Assembly: GCA_017882455.1 (NCBI GenBank)
Contig: JADGPL010000002.1
Span: forward strand, 1 to 64,000
Direction: 5' to 3'
Source of the DNA: Solirubrobacteraceae bacterium
GTDB taxonomy: Bacteria; Actinomycetota; Thermoleophilia; Solirubrobacterales; Solirubrobacteraceae
DNA: 64,000 bases
The stretch's first letter is position 1; each line of letters starts with the position of its first letter. The translations under genes and the position numbers were made by a program. Shown piece after piece: positions 54,750 through 64,000 of this stretch. Under the pieces are notes generated by a model. It made no database searches and was not told the DNA's origin. It saw only the letters and a program-made list of their open reading frames with translations.

Positions 54750-56098
54750 CAGGCGCCCACCAGCGTCAGGGCGCGGTCGCGGTGGACGACGCCACCGGCG
54801 GCGAGCGTCATCAGCACACGGCCCTGCAGCCGGCGCCCGGCGAAGCAGCAGTTCTCAGAGCGGCTCTCCCAGCCGTGCTCGCCGGCGACCCACACGGCGT
54901 CGAGGTCGATCAGCGCGAGGTTGGCGGGCTCGCCGGCGGCGATCAGCGCGGTCGGCAGCTCGAACAGCGCGGCCCCGGCGGTCATGCGCTCGATCAGGAG
55001 GGGCAGCTCGATGATCCCGCTGAGGACGAGGCCGGTGTGGAGCGCGGCGAAGGCGGTCTCGAGGCCCGTGGTGCCCATCGGCGCCTGCTCGAAGGGAACC
55101 TCCTTCTCGTCGCGGGCGTGGGGCGCGTGGTCGGTGGCGACGCAGTCGATCGTGCCGCTGCGCAACCCCGCGATCAGCGCCTGGCGGTCATCCTCGCTGG
55201 TGAGCGGCGGGTGCATCTTCATGCGCGTGTCCATCGAGCGGACGTCCTCGTCGGTGAGCAGCAGGTGGTGCGGGGAGACCTCTCCGCTGAGACGCCAGCC
55301 GTGCGCCTTGCCGTGCTCGAGCGCTTCGACGGATGCGGCGCAGCTGAGGTGCTGGAAGTGCACACGCGCGTCCTCGTAGCCGGCGAGGGCGGCGTCGCGG
55401 GCGACCATCGTGGACTCGGCGACAGTGGGGATGCCGGCGATCCCGAGCGCGGCGCTGACGGCGCCCTCGTTCATGGCGCCTTTGCGCGAGAGCGTGGGGT
55501 CCTCCTCGTGCAGCGCGAGAACGCCTCCGCACAGGCGCTGGTACTGCAGGGCCTTGCGCAGCATGCCGGCGCTGGTGACAGGCTTGCCGTCGTCGCTGAA
55601 GCCGAGGGCGCCCTCCTGCCTGAGCTCGGCCATCTCGGTGAGCTGCTCGCCTGCCAGGCCGCGCGTGATCGCCGGCAGGAAGCCGACGGGGATGCGGGCT
55701 TGGTGTATGGCAGCGTCGCGCAGCGAGCGCAGCAGCGGCGCGGAGTCGAGCACGGGGTCGGTGTTGGGCATCGCGATCACCCCGGCAAAGCCGCCCGCCG
55801 CCGCGGCGCGGGTTCCGGACTCGATGTCCTCCTTGTGCTCCTGCCCGGGCGTGCGCAGGTGCACGTGGGGGTCGAAGAAGGCGGGCGTGAGCGTGAGGCG
55901 TCCGTTTCCGGCGATCGTCTCCTCGTCCTCGCGTGCCTGCAGCGTCCCGGGCTCGGCAAACTCTGCGATCGCGCCACCGGTGATGCGGACGTCGCGGCGG
56001 GCATCGACCTCGGCGCGGGGGTCGAGCACGCGAACGTCGCTGAGCAGCAGCTCGGCGCTCGGCGTGCTCGCGCCGAACAGGCGATCGGGGCCGCTCAT
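54749..56098 (-). CDS. pyrC: dihydroorotase
   Basis: FFDPHVHLRTPGQEHKEDIESGTRAAAAGGF; CVATDHAPH. Confidence 0.97.
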   Translation of the reverse strand: MSGPDRLFGASTPSAELLLSDVRVLDPRAEVDARRDVRITGGAIAEFAEPGTLQAREDEETIAGNGRLTLTPAFFDPHVHLRTPGQEHKEDIESGTRAAAAGGFAGVIAMPNTDPVLDSAPLLRSLRDAAIHQARIPVGFLPAITRGLAGEQLTEMAELRQEGALGFSDDGKPVTSAGMLRKALQYQRLCGGVLALHEEDPTLSRKGAMNEGAVSAALGIAGIPTVAESTMVARDAALAGYEDARVHFQHLSCAASVEALEHGKAHGWRLSGEVSPHHLLLTDEDVRSMDTRMKMHPPLTSEDDRQALIAGLRSGTIDCVATDHAPHARDEKEVPFEQAPMGTTGLETAFAALHTGLVLSGIIELPLLIERMTAGAALFELPTALIAAGEPANLALIDLDAVWVAGEHGWESRSENCCFAGRRLQGRVLMTLAAGGVVHRDRALTLVGA

Positions 56099-57075
56099 CG
56101 TGACGGGCTTCCGCCGAGGACGCTCGTCTCGGCCATGGTCGAGCGATCGGCGGGGCGATCGGCTGCCGGCCGTGGCTCGCGGGCGCCGGCGAGCAGCTCG
56201 TAGAGGACGGCCATGCGCACGACCACGCCGGCCTCGACCTGGGCTGTGATGACGGCCTGGGGCGAGTCGACGACCTCCCCGGAGAGCTCCACGCCACGGT
56301 TGACCGGGCCGGGGTGCATCAGGATCTGCCTGGCGGTCAGGCGGCGAGCGTTGATCTGATACCAGGCGGCGTACTCGCGCATCGAGGGCACCCAGGTCTC
56401 GCTCATGCGCTCGTGCTGCATCCGCAGCGCGTAGACGATGTCGGCGGAGGGAAGCTCGTCGAGCGTGTAGCGCACCTCGCAGCCGAGCTGCTCGATCCCG
56501 CGCGGGATCAGCGTGGGCGGCCCGGCGATCGTGACCTTGGCGCCCATGCGCTGGAAGGCCAGCACGTTGGAGCGCGCCACGCGCGAGTGGGCGACGTCGC
56601 CGACGATCCAGATCGAGGCGCCGTCGATCTGGCCGAGACGCCTGCGCAGGGTGTAGACGTCGAGCAGCGCCTGGGTGGGGTGCTCGTGCTTGCCGTCGCC
56701 GGCGTTGACGATCGCGGCGCTGCACCATTTCGAGACGAGCTCGGCGGCCCCCGCCCACGGGGTCCGCAGGACGATCGCATCGGGCTTGTGGGCGCTGAGA
56801 GTGAGCACGGTGTCCTTCAGGGACTCCCCCTTCTCGACGCTCGAGCCGCTGGCGGCGAAGTTGACGACGTCGGCCGAGAGGCGCTTGGCGGCGAGCTCGA
56901 AGGAGCTGCGCGTGCGCGTGGAGGCCTCGTAGAAGAGGTTCAGCACCATCCGCCCACGCAGGGCGGGCACCTTCTTGATCTCGCGGTCGGAAACCTCGGA
57001 GAAGCGCTCGGCCTGGGCGATGATGCGTTCGATCGCCTCGCGGTCGAGGTCCTCGATCGAGAGCAGGTGGTTCAT
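56095..57075 (-). CDS. pyrB: aspartate carbamoyltransferase catalytic subunit
   Basis: [42 protein letters not shown]. Confidence 0.97.
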   Translation of the reverse strand: MNHLLSIEDLDREAIERIIAQAERFSEVSDREIKKVPALRGRMVLNLFYEASTRTRSSFELAAKRLSADVVNFAASGSSVEKGESLKDTVLTLSAHKPDAIVLRTPWAGAAELVSKWCSAAIVNAGDGKHEHPTQALLDVYTLRRRLGQIDGASIWIVGDVAHSRVARSNVLAFQRMGAKVTIAGPPTLIPRGIEQLGCEVRYTLDELPSADIVYALRMQHERMSETWVPSMREYAAWYQINARRLTARQILMHPGPVNRGVELSGEVVDSPQAVITAQVEAGVVVRMAVLYELLAGAREPRPAADRPADRSTMAETSVLGGSPSR

Positions 57076-57641
57076 GCGGAGGCCTCCATGATCGGTGCCC
57101 GCCCGCCCGTGGAGATGGCCACCTCGTCGACGCCGTCGAGCTCGCGCAGGCGCACGTGGACGTGCTCGGAGCGCGAGGTGGGCAGGTTCTTGCCGACGTA
57201 GTCGGGGCGAATCGGCAGCTCGCGGTGGCCGCGGTCGGCGAGCACGGCCAGCTGCACGCGCTCGGGGCGACCGTAGGCGAACAGCGCCTCGATCGCGGCG
57301 CGGACGGTGCGACCGGTGAAGAGGACGTCGTCGACGATCACGACGGTGAGGCCGGTGAGGTCGAAGTCGATGTGGGAGGCGTGCAGGACGGGGGCATCCG
57401 GCCGCGTGGCGACGTCATCGCGGTAGAAGCCGATGTCGAGGTCTCCGAGGGGAACGTCGGCGTCGAGCAGCTCCTCGAGCAGGACGTGCAGACGCTGGGC
57501 GAGGAAGGCTCCGCGGCGGTGGATCCCCACCAGTGCGGGGACGGGATCACGGGGATTGCGCTCGAGGATCTCGTGCGCGATGCGCGTCAGCGCCCGCCCG
57601 ACCTCCTCCTCGCGGAGGACGACCTTCTCATTGCCCTGCAT
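57072..57641 (-). CDS. pyrR: bifunctional pyr operon regulator/uracil phosphoribosyltransferase
   Basis: [37 protein letters not shown]. Confidence 0.97.
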   Translation of the reverse strand: MQGNEKVVLREEEVGRALTRIAHEILERNPRDPVPALVGIHRRGAFLAQRLHVLLEELLDADVPLGDLDIGFYRDDVATRPDAPVLHASHIDFDLTGLTVVIVDDVLFTGRTVRAAIEALFAYGRPERVQLAVLADRGHRELPIRPDYVGKNLPTSRSEHVHVRLRELDGVDEVAISTGGRAPIMEASA

Positions 57642-57692
57642 CGTTTCCTTCCTGGCCTCGCGGGACCGGGTTAAAGGAGCAAGCGGAATGTA

Positions 57693-58709
57693 TCAGGGGG
57701 ACGCGACGGGCTCGGGCGATGTGGACGCCTGTCCCTGCCCCTGCTGGTCCATGTCCGAGCGCTCGCGCTCGCGCGCCTGGCGCTCGGACCAGCGCAGGAG
57801 CGTGGCCGGGCCGCGCTCGGAGAAGGGCACCTCGATCGTGTCGAAGTCCCGCGGGGCCTCGGTGGCGGCGAACACGGCCCGCGCCTCCTCGCGAAGCTCG
57901 CCACCGGGATAGCGGGCGGAGACGTGGGTGAGGGCGAGCAGCCGCACCTCGGCGTCGCGGGCGAGCGTGGCGGCCTGGACTGCGGTGCTGTGGAGGGTGA
58001 GGCGCGCCCGCTCCCTCTCCTCCTCGGCGAAGGTCGCCTCGTGGACCAGCACGTCGGCCTGGTGTGCCGCGAGGGCAAGCGCCTCGCAGGGCGCGGTGTC
58101 GCCGGAGATGACCACCTTGCGCCCCTCCCTGGTCGGCCCCATCACCTGCTCGGGCTTCACCCCATCCACGGTCTCCCCGCGCTGCAGGCGCCCGAAGTCT
58201 GGACCGGGGGTCACCCCCAGCTCGGCTGCGAGGCGGGCGTCGAGATGCCCGGGACGCGGCTCCTCGACGAGCGCGTAGCCGAAGGCGCCCTCGGACTTGT
58301 GTCGCACGGGAACGGCGGCGATCAGATAGCCGTCGCGGGTCACCGTCTCGGCGGGCTCGAGCTCCTCGATGTCGAGCGCGTAGGGCAGTCGGCCGTAGAT
58401 GACGCGCATGACTCCCATCAGCTCGCCGAGGCCGCGCGGCCCGTACACCGTGAGCGGCTCGCTGCGCTCGCGCAGCGCGAAGGACTTGAGCATCCCGGGC
58501 AGCCCCAGCCAGTGATCGGCGTGGAAGTGGGTGATGAAGATCGTGTCCAGATCGAGCAGGCCCACCGAGCGCAGAAGCTGGCGCTGCGTGCCTTCCCCGC
58601 AGTCGAACAGCAGACGGTCCCCCCCACGCCTGACCAGCACGGCAGGCAGCCCCCGCCGGGCGCTGGGAACCGAGCCGGCGGTGCCGAGGAAGAACAGCGA
58701 AAGATCCAT
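57693..58709 (-). CDS. rnz: ribonuclease Z / MBL-fold nuclease
   Basis: FLGTAGSVPSARRGLPA; THFHADHWLGLPGML. Confidence 0.92.
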   Translation of the reverse strand: MDLSLFFLGTAGSVPSARRGLPAVLVRRGGDRLLFDCGEGTQRQLLRSVGLLDLDTIFITHFHADHWLGLPGMLKSFALRERSEPLTVYGPRGLGELMGVMRVIYGRLPYALDIEELEPAETVTRDGYLIAAVPVRHKSEGAFGYALVEEPRPGHLDARLAAELGVTPGPDFGRLQRGETVDGVKPEQVMGPTREGRKVVISGDTAPCEALALAAHQADVLVHEATFAEEERERARLTLHSTAVQAATLARDAEVRLLALTHVSARYPGGELREEARAVFAATEAPRDFDTIEVPFSERGPATLLRWSERQARERERSDMDQQGQGQASTSPEPVASP

Positions 58710-58818
58710 TGGCGCAACGGTAGCGGCGCAGAACGGGCAGCGGCGGGCCGGGACCCAGGCAGGCGGGTGCGGCGGCGCTAAGCTCCGAGCCCGGGATGCC
58801 GTTCCTCGGACGTCATCT

Positions 58819-58891
<73 letters not shown>

Positions 58892-59073
58892 TACGAGAAA
58901 GCCCTGCTAAAGCTAAAGTGGGGTTCCCGTTCCAAGCCTCTCTCGCGCCGGGCGGGTCGGTGGCGCAATCCGGCTGGCGGTTCCTCATCGACGCACCCTG
59001 GGGACTCTGAGGCAGGCTGTTCCGGCCATCTGCGTCGCGGTGTCGAGCGCCGACGTCGCCGCCCTTGCGGGGT

Positions 59074-59505
59074 TCACGTATCGCTGATGAATTCCCAGCC
59101 ATGGCTGACGGCGGACGCGAGCGCCGCGCCGAGGTCGATATCGCTGTCGGCCGCGGGGACACCGGCCTCTTGGAAGAAACGCTCCATCCCGGCCGGGCTG
59201 AAGAGGACGACGCGCCGGCCGGGGTGCTCCCCGACGTTGGCTCCAGAATGGATCACACCCCGCGGCACATGGATGCTCTCTCCGGCCGACAGGCGTGATC
59301 GCTCTCCGTCGAGCTCCATCACAAAGTCGCCCTCGACGATATGGATCGTCTCGGCCTCAGTCAGGTGCCGATGAGCCGGCAAGGACCAGCCAACGGGCGG
59401 GTAGTCAACGAGCAGACAGAACGCGCCGCTGGTGTCCTCACTGGTGAGGTGGATTTCGGTGCGAACGCCGCCAGGCATCCACACAACGGGAGTCTCGCGT
59501 GCCAT
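59074..59505 (-). CDS. cupin domain protein
   Basis: VGWSLPAHRHLTEAETIHIVEGDFVMELDGERSRLSAGESIHVPRGVIHSGANVG. Confidence 0.92.
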   Translation of the reverse strand: MARETPVVWMPGGVRTEIHLTSEDTSGAFCLLVDYPPVGWSLPAHRHLTEAETIHIVEGDFVMELDGERSRLSAGESIHVPRGVIHSGANVGEHPGRRVVLFSPAGMERFFQEAGVPAADSDIDLGAALASAVSHGWEFISDT

Positions 59506-59577
59506 GCACAGACCGTACAGCGGCAGAGGTCAAAGAGCGCGGAAGAGCGCGTGTCGTCTTCCGGCATACTGACCGCG

Positions 59578-60441
59578 GTGAACAGCATCGAGGAGTGGTG
59601 GACCTCCGGCGAGCGAGTCCCGATTCGCCTCGGCGGCATCGCGCGTGCCATCTTCGTGCGCCGGATGGGTTCGGGACCCACAATGACGATGCTGCACGGC
59701 TATCCGAGCTCGTCGCTCGACTGGGCAAGAGTCGCGTCGCCGCTCGCCCAGGACTACTCCCTGCTGCTTCCTGACTTCCTGGGGTTCGGAGCCTCGGAAA
59801 AGCCCGCCGACCATGTCTACTCGCTGCACGAGCAGGCCGACCTCATCGAGGCGCTGTGGGCGCTGGAGGGGACCACCTCAACGGTCATCGTCGCCTACGA
59901 CTACGGGCTCTCCGTCACACAGGAGCTGCTCGCCCGCCGCGCGCAAGGCGCTCTGACCGTTGACATCGTGACCGTCCACCTGCTCAACGGCGGGCTCTAC
60001 CCTGACCTTGCTCGTCCCAGCCGGGGCCAGTTGGCGCTGCTCGACTCTGAACGGGGTCCACAGATCAGCGCAGGCATCACCGAGGAACGGTTCGTGACGG
60101 CGCTCAAGCCAACATTCGCCGCAGACTTTGACGCCGCTGCCGACAGCACGGACATATGGCGGGCCACCTCTCGCGAGCATGGTCAGGCAATCACCCACCT
60201 TCTCACGCGCTACATCGCCGACCGAGCGCTCCACGGCGAGCGTTGGGTCACCGCGCTGGAGCAAACGGATGTGCCGGTCGCCTTTGTATGGGGCATGCTC
60301 GACCCGGTGTCGGGCGCCCACATGGCGAAGCGGATACGCGAACGCCTACCCACCGCGCCATTCCTGGAACTACCGGACGTCGGTCACTGGCCGCCGCTCG
60401 AAACACCGGAGCGCGTCGCCGCGGCGTTGCTCGGCACTTAA
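59578..60441 (+). CDS. alpha/beta hydrolase (haloalkane dehalogenase/epoxide hydrolase-like)
   Basis: MTMLHGYPSSSLDW, LLLPDFLGFGASEKP, AYDYGLSVTQELL; LPDVGHWPPLETPE; GTG start. Confidence 0.9.
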   Translation: MNSIEEWWTSGERVPIRLGGIARAIFVRRMGSGPTMTMLHGYPSSSLDWARVASPLAQDYSLLLPDFLGFGASEKPADHVYSLHEQADLIEALWALEGTTSTVIVAYDYGLSVTQELLARRAQGALTVDIVTVHLLNGGLYPDLARPSRGQLALLDSERGPQISAGITEERFVTALKPTFAADFDAAADSTDIWRATSREHGQAITHLLTRYIADRALHGERWVTALEQTDVPVAFVWGMLDPVSGAHMAKRIRERLPTAPFLELPDVGHWPPLETPERVAAALLGT

Positions 60442-60744
60442 GGAAGTCCGAAGAGAGTGAACGACAATCGCGGATATTGGTGCCGAGTCAGGCGGTGATC
60501 ACGACAGCGTTGACCGTGTTCACTCGCGGCGGCAGCACGGCCGGGACTCTCCCAGACGGAGCGTTTTCAGAGGGGCACCTGGGAGCACTTGAGGGCCTTG
60601 AAACCAGCTTAGATAAGCCAATGCCCGCCGTTTCGGGCGCCCTGCAAAGCCGTGGACACCGGTAGTGAAGGCGGCGATGTTTAGGCCCGACGCGATCGGC
60701 CGACTGGCGCGTCCCGCCTCCGGGCTATGAGTAGCTGACACCCA

Positions 60745-61002
60745 TCAAGCGTAAACGAGCTCGGCGCCAGCGCTCATCGCGACGGGCTCCAGGTGCAACG
60801 CTCCCAACGTCACCGCCGGCGGCTCCTCGCCCGGGTGCGCGAGCATGAGGGCGATTCCTTCCTGGAGGCTCTCGCGCAGCTCGTCGAGGTCATCGCCCGT
60901 AGCGAGAACACCGGGGAACTCGTCCACGGTCGCCCAGAACGCGTCGTCCTCATGGCGGACGCTGACATGCAGTTTCTGAGGCTCGGGCATCGTCTTCATC
61001 AT
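60745..61002 (-). CDS. HicB-family-like protein
   Basis: LHVSVRHEDDAFWATVDEFPGVLATGDDLDELRESLQEGIALML (HicB partial RNase H fold pattern). Confidence 0.8.
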   Translation of the reverse strand: MMKTMPEPQKLHVSVRHEDDAFWATVDEFPGVLATGDDLDELRESLQEGIALMLAHPGEEPPAVTLGALHLEPVAMSAGAELVYA

Positions 61003-61134
61003 AGATATCGGGTCAAGGCTGCTTGTCTGCCGCCTCAACAACCGTGAGCATGCATCGATCCTATGCCGCGACCGACGCAACAGCCCGCGCAACCCGCCGG
61101 ACAACCGCACGCGGCCGACGGACCCGGGCCGGTC

Positions 61135-61383
61135 CTACGCGGGCAGCATCTCGTCGAGCGACTTCGGCTCGAAGTAGCTGGAGTGCGTGAGCTTGATCGT
61201 CTCCAGCGAGTCGGCGCTGAGCAGCACCACGTCGAGGTCTTGACGACCACGCGCCTTCTGCTCAGCCTCCTGGTAGCCGTGTTGCGCAGCCTCGTAGTCC
61301 GTACCGAACTCGACGACGGTCGTCCTGCGCCGCGCCACGTCGCGCGTCACGAGGAAATGCTTGATGTCGTCGTCTGGGCTCAT
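61135..61383 (-). CDS. hypothetical 82-aa protein overlapping the RelA/SpoT gene
   Basis: MSPDDDIKHFLVTRDVARRRTTVVEFGTDYEAAQHGYQEAEQKARG...; 4-nt overlap with upstream ORF. Confidence 0.7.
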   Translation of the reverse strand: MSPDDDIKHFLVTRDVARRRTTVVEFGTDYEAAQHGYQEAEQKARGRQDLDVVLLSADSLETIKLTHSSYFEPKSLDEMLPA

Positions 61384-62150
61384 TTGGATTGTCGTTGCGC
61401 GCGTGTGCGTATCGTCAATGATGGCAGGCGCCTCAAGCCCTCGAGCAGATCATCACGCGAAAGTTCGTCTCGGTCGAAGCTGGCGATCAGCTCGGCCATA
61501 GCGAGGAAGATGCTGTCCGAACGCTCGTCCCCGGCACCAAACTTGAGGTCCACGCCAACCTGCCTGCTGGTCTCCTCCACCGTGTTGGCCCATGCGTCCT
61601 GCCCGACAGTTCGGAGCTGAACCTCGATCGGGTAGCCCATGCGCCTGACGATCAGGTGCAGCGCCCGGTAGCCGCTGCTCTTGGGCTCGGCGATGTAGTC
61701 CCGCTCCCTGACAATCCCCCAGGACTTCAGCAGCCGGCGTCTGACGACATACACATGCCGCAGGCTCGGGAGCACCGCGCGAACGCCACCGATGTCCTGC
61801 ATCTGCGTCACGTTGCCCCGCTCGCGCGCGAGCTTTCCGACCAGAGTGTCGAGGCGCTTCAAGCGCTGCGTGACCTCGATACGCTCGCCCACGCGGCCGG
61901 CGGCGCGATCGACGTGATAGCGAAGGTTCGCGGCAACCCTTGATAGCGGCCGCGCGTACAGGCTGCGCCACCACGTCAGGGCCTCCCATGCCTCGTCGAG
62001 CTTCTGCTCGTCGGAGTCTGCGACGGCGCGCTCCGCACCGTCCCGCTGCATTCGTTCGCGGAGGTCGAGCAGCAGCACGCCCGCGCGGTTGACCTCGCCC
62101 TTCGTGAACCGCGGCGCTGTCGGGGAAGAGGCTGAGCGATGCGCGGCCAC
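61380..62150 (-). CDS. RelA/SpoT nucleotidyltransferase-domain protein without HD hydrolase domain
   Basis: MQDIGGVRAVL, RDYIAEPKSSGYRALHLIV, IEVQLRTVGQDAWANTVEE motifs. Confidence 0.9.
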   Translation of the reverse strand: MAAHRSASSPTAPRFTKGEVNRAGVLLLDLRERMQRDGAERAVADSDEQKLDEAWEALTWWRSLYARPLSRVAANLRYHVDRAAGRVGERIEVTQRLKRLDTLVGKLARERGNVTQMQDIGGVRAVLPSLRHVYVVRRRLLKSWGIVRERDYIAEPKSSGYRALHLIVRRMGYPIEVQLRTVGQDAWANTVEETSRQVGVDLKFGAGDERSDSIFLAMAELIASFDRDELSRDDLLEGLRRLPSLTIRTRAQRQSK

Positions 62151-62168
62151 GGCAGGGTGGCAGCCGAT

Positions 62169-62420
62169 TCAACGCCCGAGCCGCGAGAGCGCAACGGCCG
62201 CGACCCAGTTCGGCGCGGGGGTCCCATCCTTGAGCACCTGCCACTCTGGCGGCAGCGGCAGCATCGGGTACATCTCGTCGCGCACCTCGTTCATAGCACC
62301 GGCATCGACTATGTGTTGGCCGTGCGCCGTCTCCGCCCGCAGCCGGCCCTCACGAATCCAGCGACGCACGGTGCCTGGGCTTCTTCCCACGCGCTGCGCG
62401 GCCTCTACAACACTGATCAT
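62169..62420 (-). CDS. excisionase/MerR-like HTH small protein
   Basis: MISVVEAAQRVGRSPGTVRRWIREGRLRAE... Confidence 0.8.
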   Translation of the reverse strand: MISVVEAAQRVGRSPGTVRRWIREGRLRAETAHGQHIVDAGAMNEVRDEMYPMLPLPPEWQVLKDGTPAPNWVAAVALSRLGR

Positions 62421-62480
62421 CGGGCCATGCTACGCCCGTCGCCCGACGTAGCCGTCTACTCGCGGACCCAGGCCCTCCGT

Positions 62481-62768
62481 CTACTGGCGCCGGTCAGCCC
62501 GAGTCTCACGCCGACGGACCCTCGCTCTGAGGAAGGGCGAGATCGGCACGGCCATCGCGAGCAGACCGACAACCAGCAGTGCGATGCCAACGCCGTGCGC
62601 AGCACCACTGCCCATGATGAGCAGCACGACCCCGACGGGTGCGAGCAAGCTGGCGAGAACCGTGTAGCTCCAAGCGAAGACACGCTCCCCCCTGGTCAGC
62701 ACCCGCCGGCATTCCTCTCGACCGCGGCTGAGGCCGCTCCTGATGTTGCCGAGGCGCATCACACGCAC
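62481..62768 (-). CDS. small membrane protein, hypothetical
   Basis: two TM segments VLASLLAPVGVVLLIMGSG, GVGIALLVVGLLAMAVPISP. Confidence 0.55.
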   Translation of the reverse strand: MRVMRLGNIRSGLSRGREECRRVLTRGERVFAWSYTVLASLLAPVGVVLLIMGSGAAHGVGIALLVVGLLAMAVPISPFLRARVRRRETRADRRQ

Positions 62769-62837
62769 ATCGTAATCTCGTCGCTGTCAACTGTTGACGC
62801 TCGATCGAAATTGGCAGTCATGCCACTATCGCGTCGC

Positions 62838-64000
62838 GGTAGGGACCGCCGTTGCTGGCGGCCCCCCGCGCAGATCCCAGCGTGCGGGACTACCGCACTG
62901 GGCTCTTGCCTTGGATTTTGGCGTCAAAGCGGGCGTCGGGCCAGGGGTGCAGGATGCGCACGGTGGGTAGCCATCGGGCAGCGAGGCGCGTCATCCGCTC
63001 CCAGGTCATCCTGGAGCGCTGGCTGCGACGCCGAAGCACTCCGAGCCAGCGCCGGATGATCTGCTGGCGGAAGGCGTTTAGCGCCTCGCTGTTGTCGGGC
63101 ACCGCGTAGTAGTTGCAGTGCCCCCGCAGGACGCTGGCGAGCCAGCGTCCCTGCTCAGGGATGGGCAGGTGCCGCCGCCGTATGAGCTCGGTCTTGACCT
63201 CGCGCAGCTTGGCTCGCACCCGCTTGGAGTCGGTGATGCGCTTAAGCTTGAAGCGCCCTTTCTTGGTCTTCGCGCAGATGTGCGTGAAGCCGAGGAAGGA
63301 GAACGTCTCAGGCTTGCCAAGGCCCCGCGTCTGCCGGTCCTGGGCGGCGAACCGTCCGAACTCGATCAGCCGCGTCTTCTCGGCATTCAGCTCCAGGGAG
63401 AACTCCGCCAGTCTTCGGCGAAGCTCCGCCTGGAACCGTTCGGCGTCATCCCGATGCTCAAAGCCCACCACGCAGTCGTCCGCGAAACGCGTGATGACCA
63501 CGTCACCATGCGCGTGCCGAGACCTCCACTGGTGAGCCCACAGGTCGAAGACATAGTGCAGGTAGACGTTCGCCAGGAGCGTCGAAACCGATGCCCCCTG
63601 CGGAGTACCCTGCCCAGTCTGCGACCAGTTCCCATCCTCGATGACCCCCGCCCTCAACCATTTCTGGATCAGGCGAAGGACCCGTTTGTCCGCGATCCGG
63701 TGCCCGAGCAACCTTTCCAGCCACGAGTGATCGAGGCTGGAAAAGTAGTCGCGGATATCCACATCGAGCACCCAGTTCACCCTCCTGCGCGTGATCCCGA
63801 CCGCGAGCGCGTCCAGCGCATCATGCTGGCTGCGACCAGGCCGAAACCCGTAGGAGAAACCAAGGAAGTCGCACTCGTAGATCGCGTTCAGCACCTCGAC
63901 CAGCGCCCGTTGGACAATCTTGTCCTCCAACGCGGCGACCCCAAGCGCACGCTGGCGCCCATCGGCCTTCGGTATGAACGTCCTGCGAGACGGCTTCGCC
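62838..64000 (-). mobile_element. group II intron, 3' portion (ORF, domain V, domain VI); 5' part beyond window
   Basis: RT ORF, then 34-nt domain V (GAGCCCAGTGCGGTAGTCCCGCACGCTGGGATCT) and a DVI-like hairpin GCCGCCAGCAACGGCGGTCCCTACC; 3' boundary approximate. Confidence 0.85.
62890..64000 (-). CDS. ltrA: group II intron reverse transcriptase/maturase (partial, N-term off window)
   Basis: RRTFIPKADGRQRALGVAALEDKIVQRALVEVL; TPQGASVSTLLANVYLHYVFD; RFADDCVVG active site; open through window end. Confidence 0.95.
   Translation of the reverse strand, partial: AKPSRRTFIPKADGRQRALGVAALEDKIVQRALVEVLNAIYECDFLGFSYGFRPGRSQHDALDALAVGITRRRVNWVLDVDIRDYFSSLDHSWLERLLGHRIADKRVLRLIQKWLRAGVIEDGNWSQTGQGTPQGASVSTLLANVYLHYVFDLWAHQWRSRHAHGDVVITRFADDCVVGFEHRDDAERFQAELRRRLAEFSLELNAEKTRLIEFGRFAAQDRQTRGLGKPETFSFLGFTHICAKTKKGRFKLKRITDSKRVRAKLREVKTELIRRRHLPIPEQGRWLASVLRGHCNYYAVPDNSEALNAFRQQIIRRWLGVLRRRSQRSRMTWERMTRLAARWLPTVRILHPWPDARFDAKIQGKSPVR

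Noticed and set aside
61453-62244. 263-aa minus ORF overlapping the RelA/SpoT gene in another frame
   Set aside because: Arg/Gly-rich out-of-frame translation; the RelA/SpoT frame has clear motifs

Overview
High-GC actinobacterial chromosomal window; gene content and order suggest Thermoleophilia/Solirubrobacterales-like, which is an inference. About 58.7 kb is dense housekeeping sequence: ohr, a type-5 UDG, dgkB-murT-methyltransferase-gatD, hflX-dapL-dapF-miaA, miaB-recA, thpR-cinA-HTH-ftsK, a two-component system, rnj-dapA-dapB-M16-pnp-rpsO-ribF-truB-nrnA-rbfA-infB-ylxR-nusA-rimP, coaBC-rpoZ-gmk-mihF, and a pyrimidine operon pyrR-pyrB-pyrC-(isochorismatase)-carA-carB-pyrK-pyrD, then rnz. 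A tRNA-Arg(CCG) gene follows. After it comes an accessory-looking segment with a cupin, an alpha/beta hydrolase, an orphan HicB-like protein, an HTH / RelA-SpoT / small-ORF cassette, and the 3' part of a group II intron (RT ORF plus domain V/VI) cut by the window edge. The most interesting unexplained signals are: (1) a ~67-nt gapless, covarying structured element directly 3' of both recA and rpoZ; (2) the HTH-RelA/SpoT-small ORF cassette; (3) a SAM methyltransferase coupled between murT and gatD; (4) a Cys/His zinc-binding-like tail on NusA; (5) long perfect palindromes at gene ends. All calls were made by eye; no searches were run.
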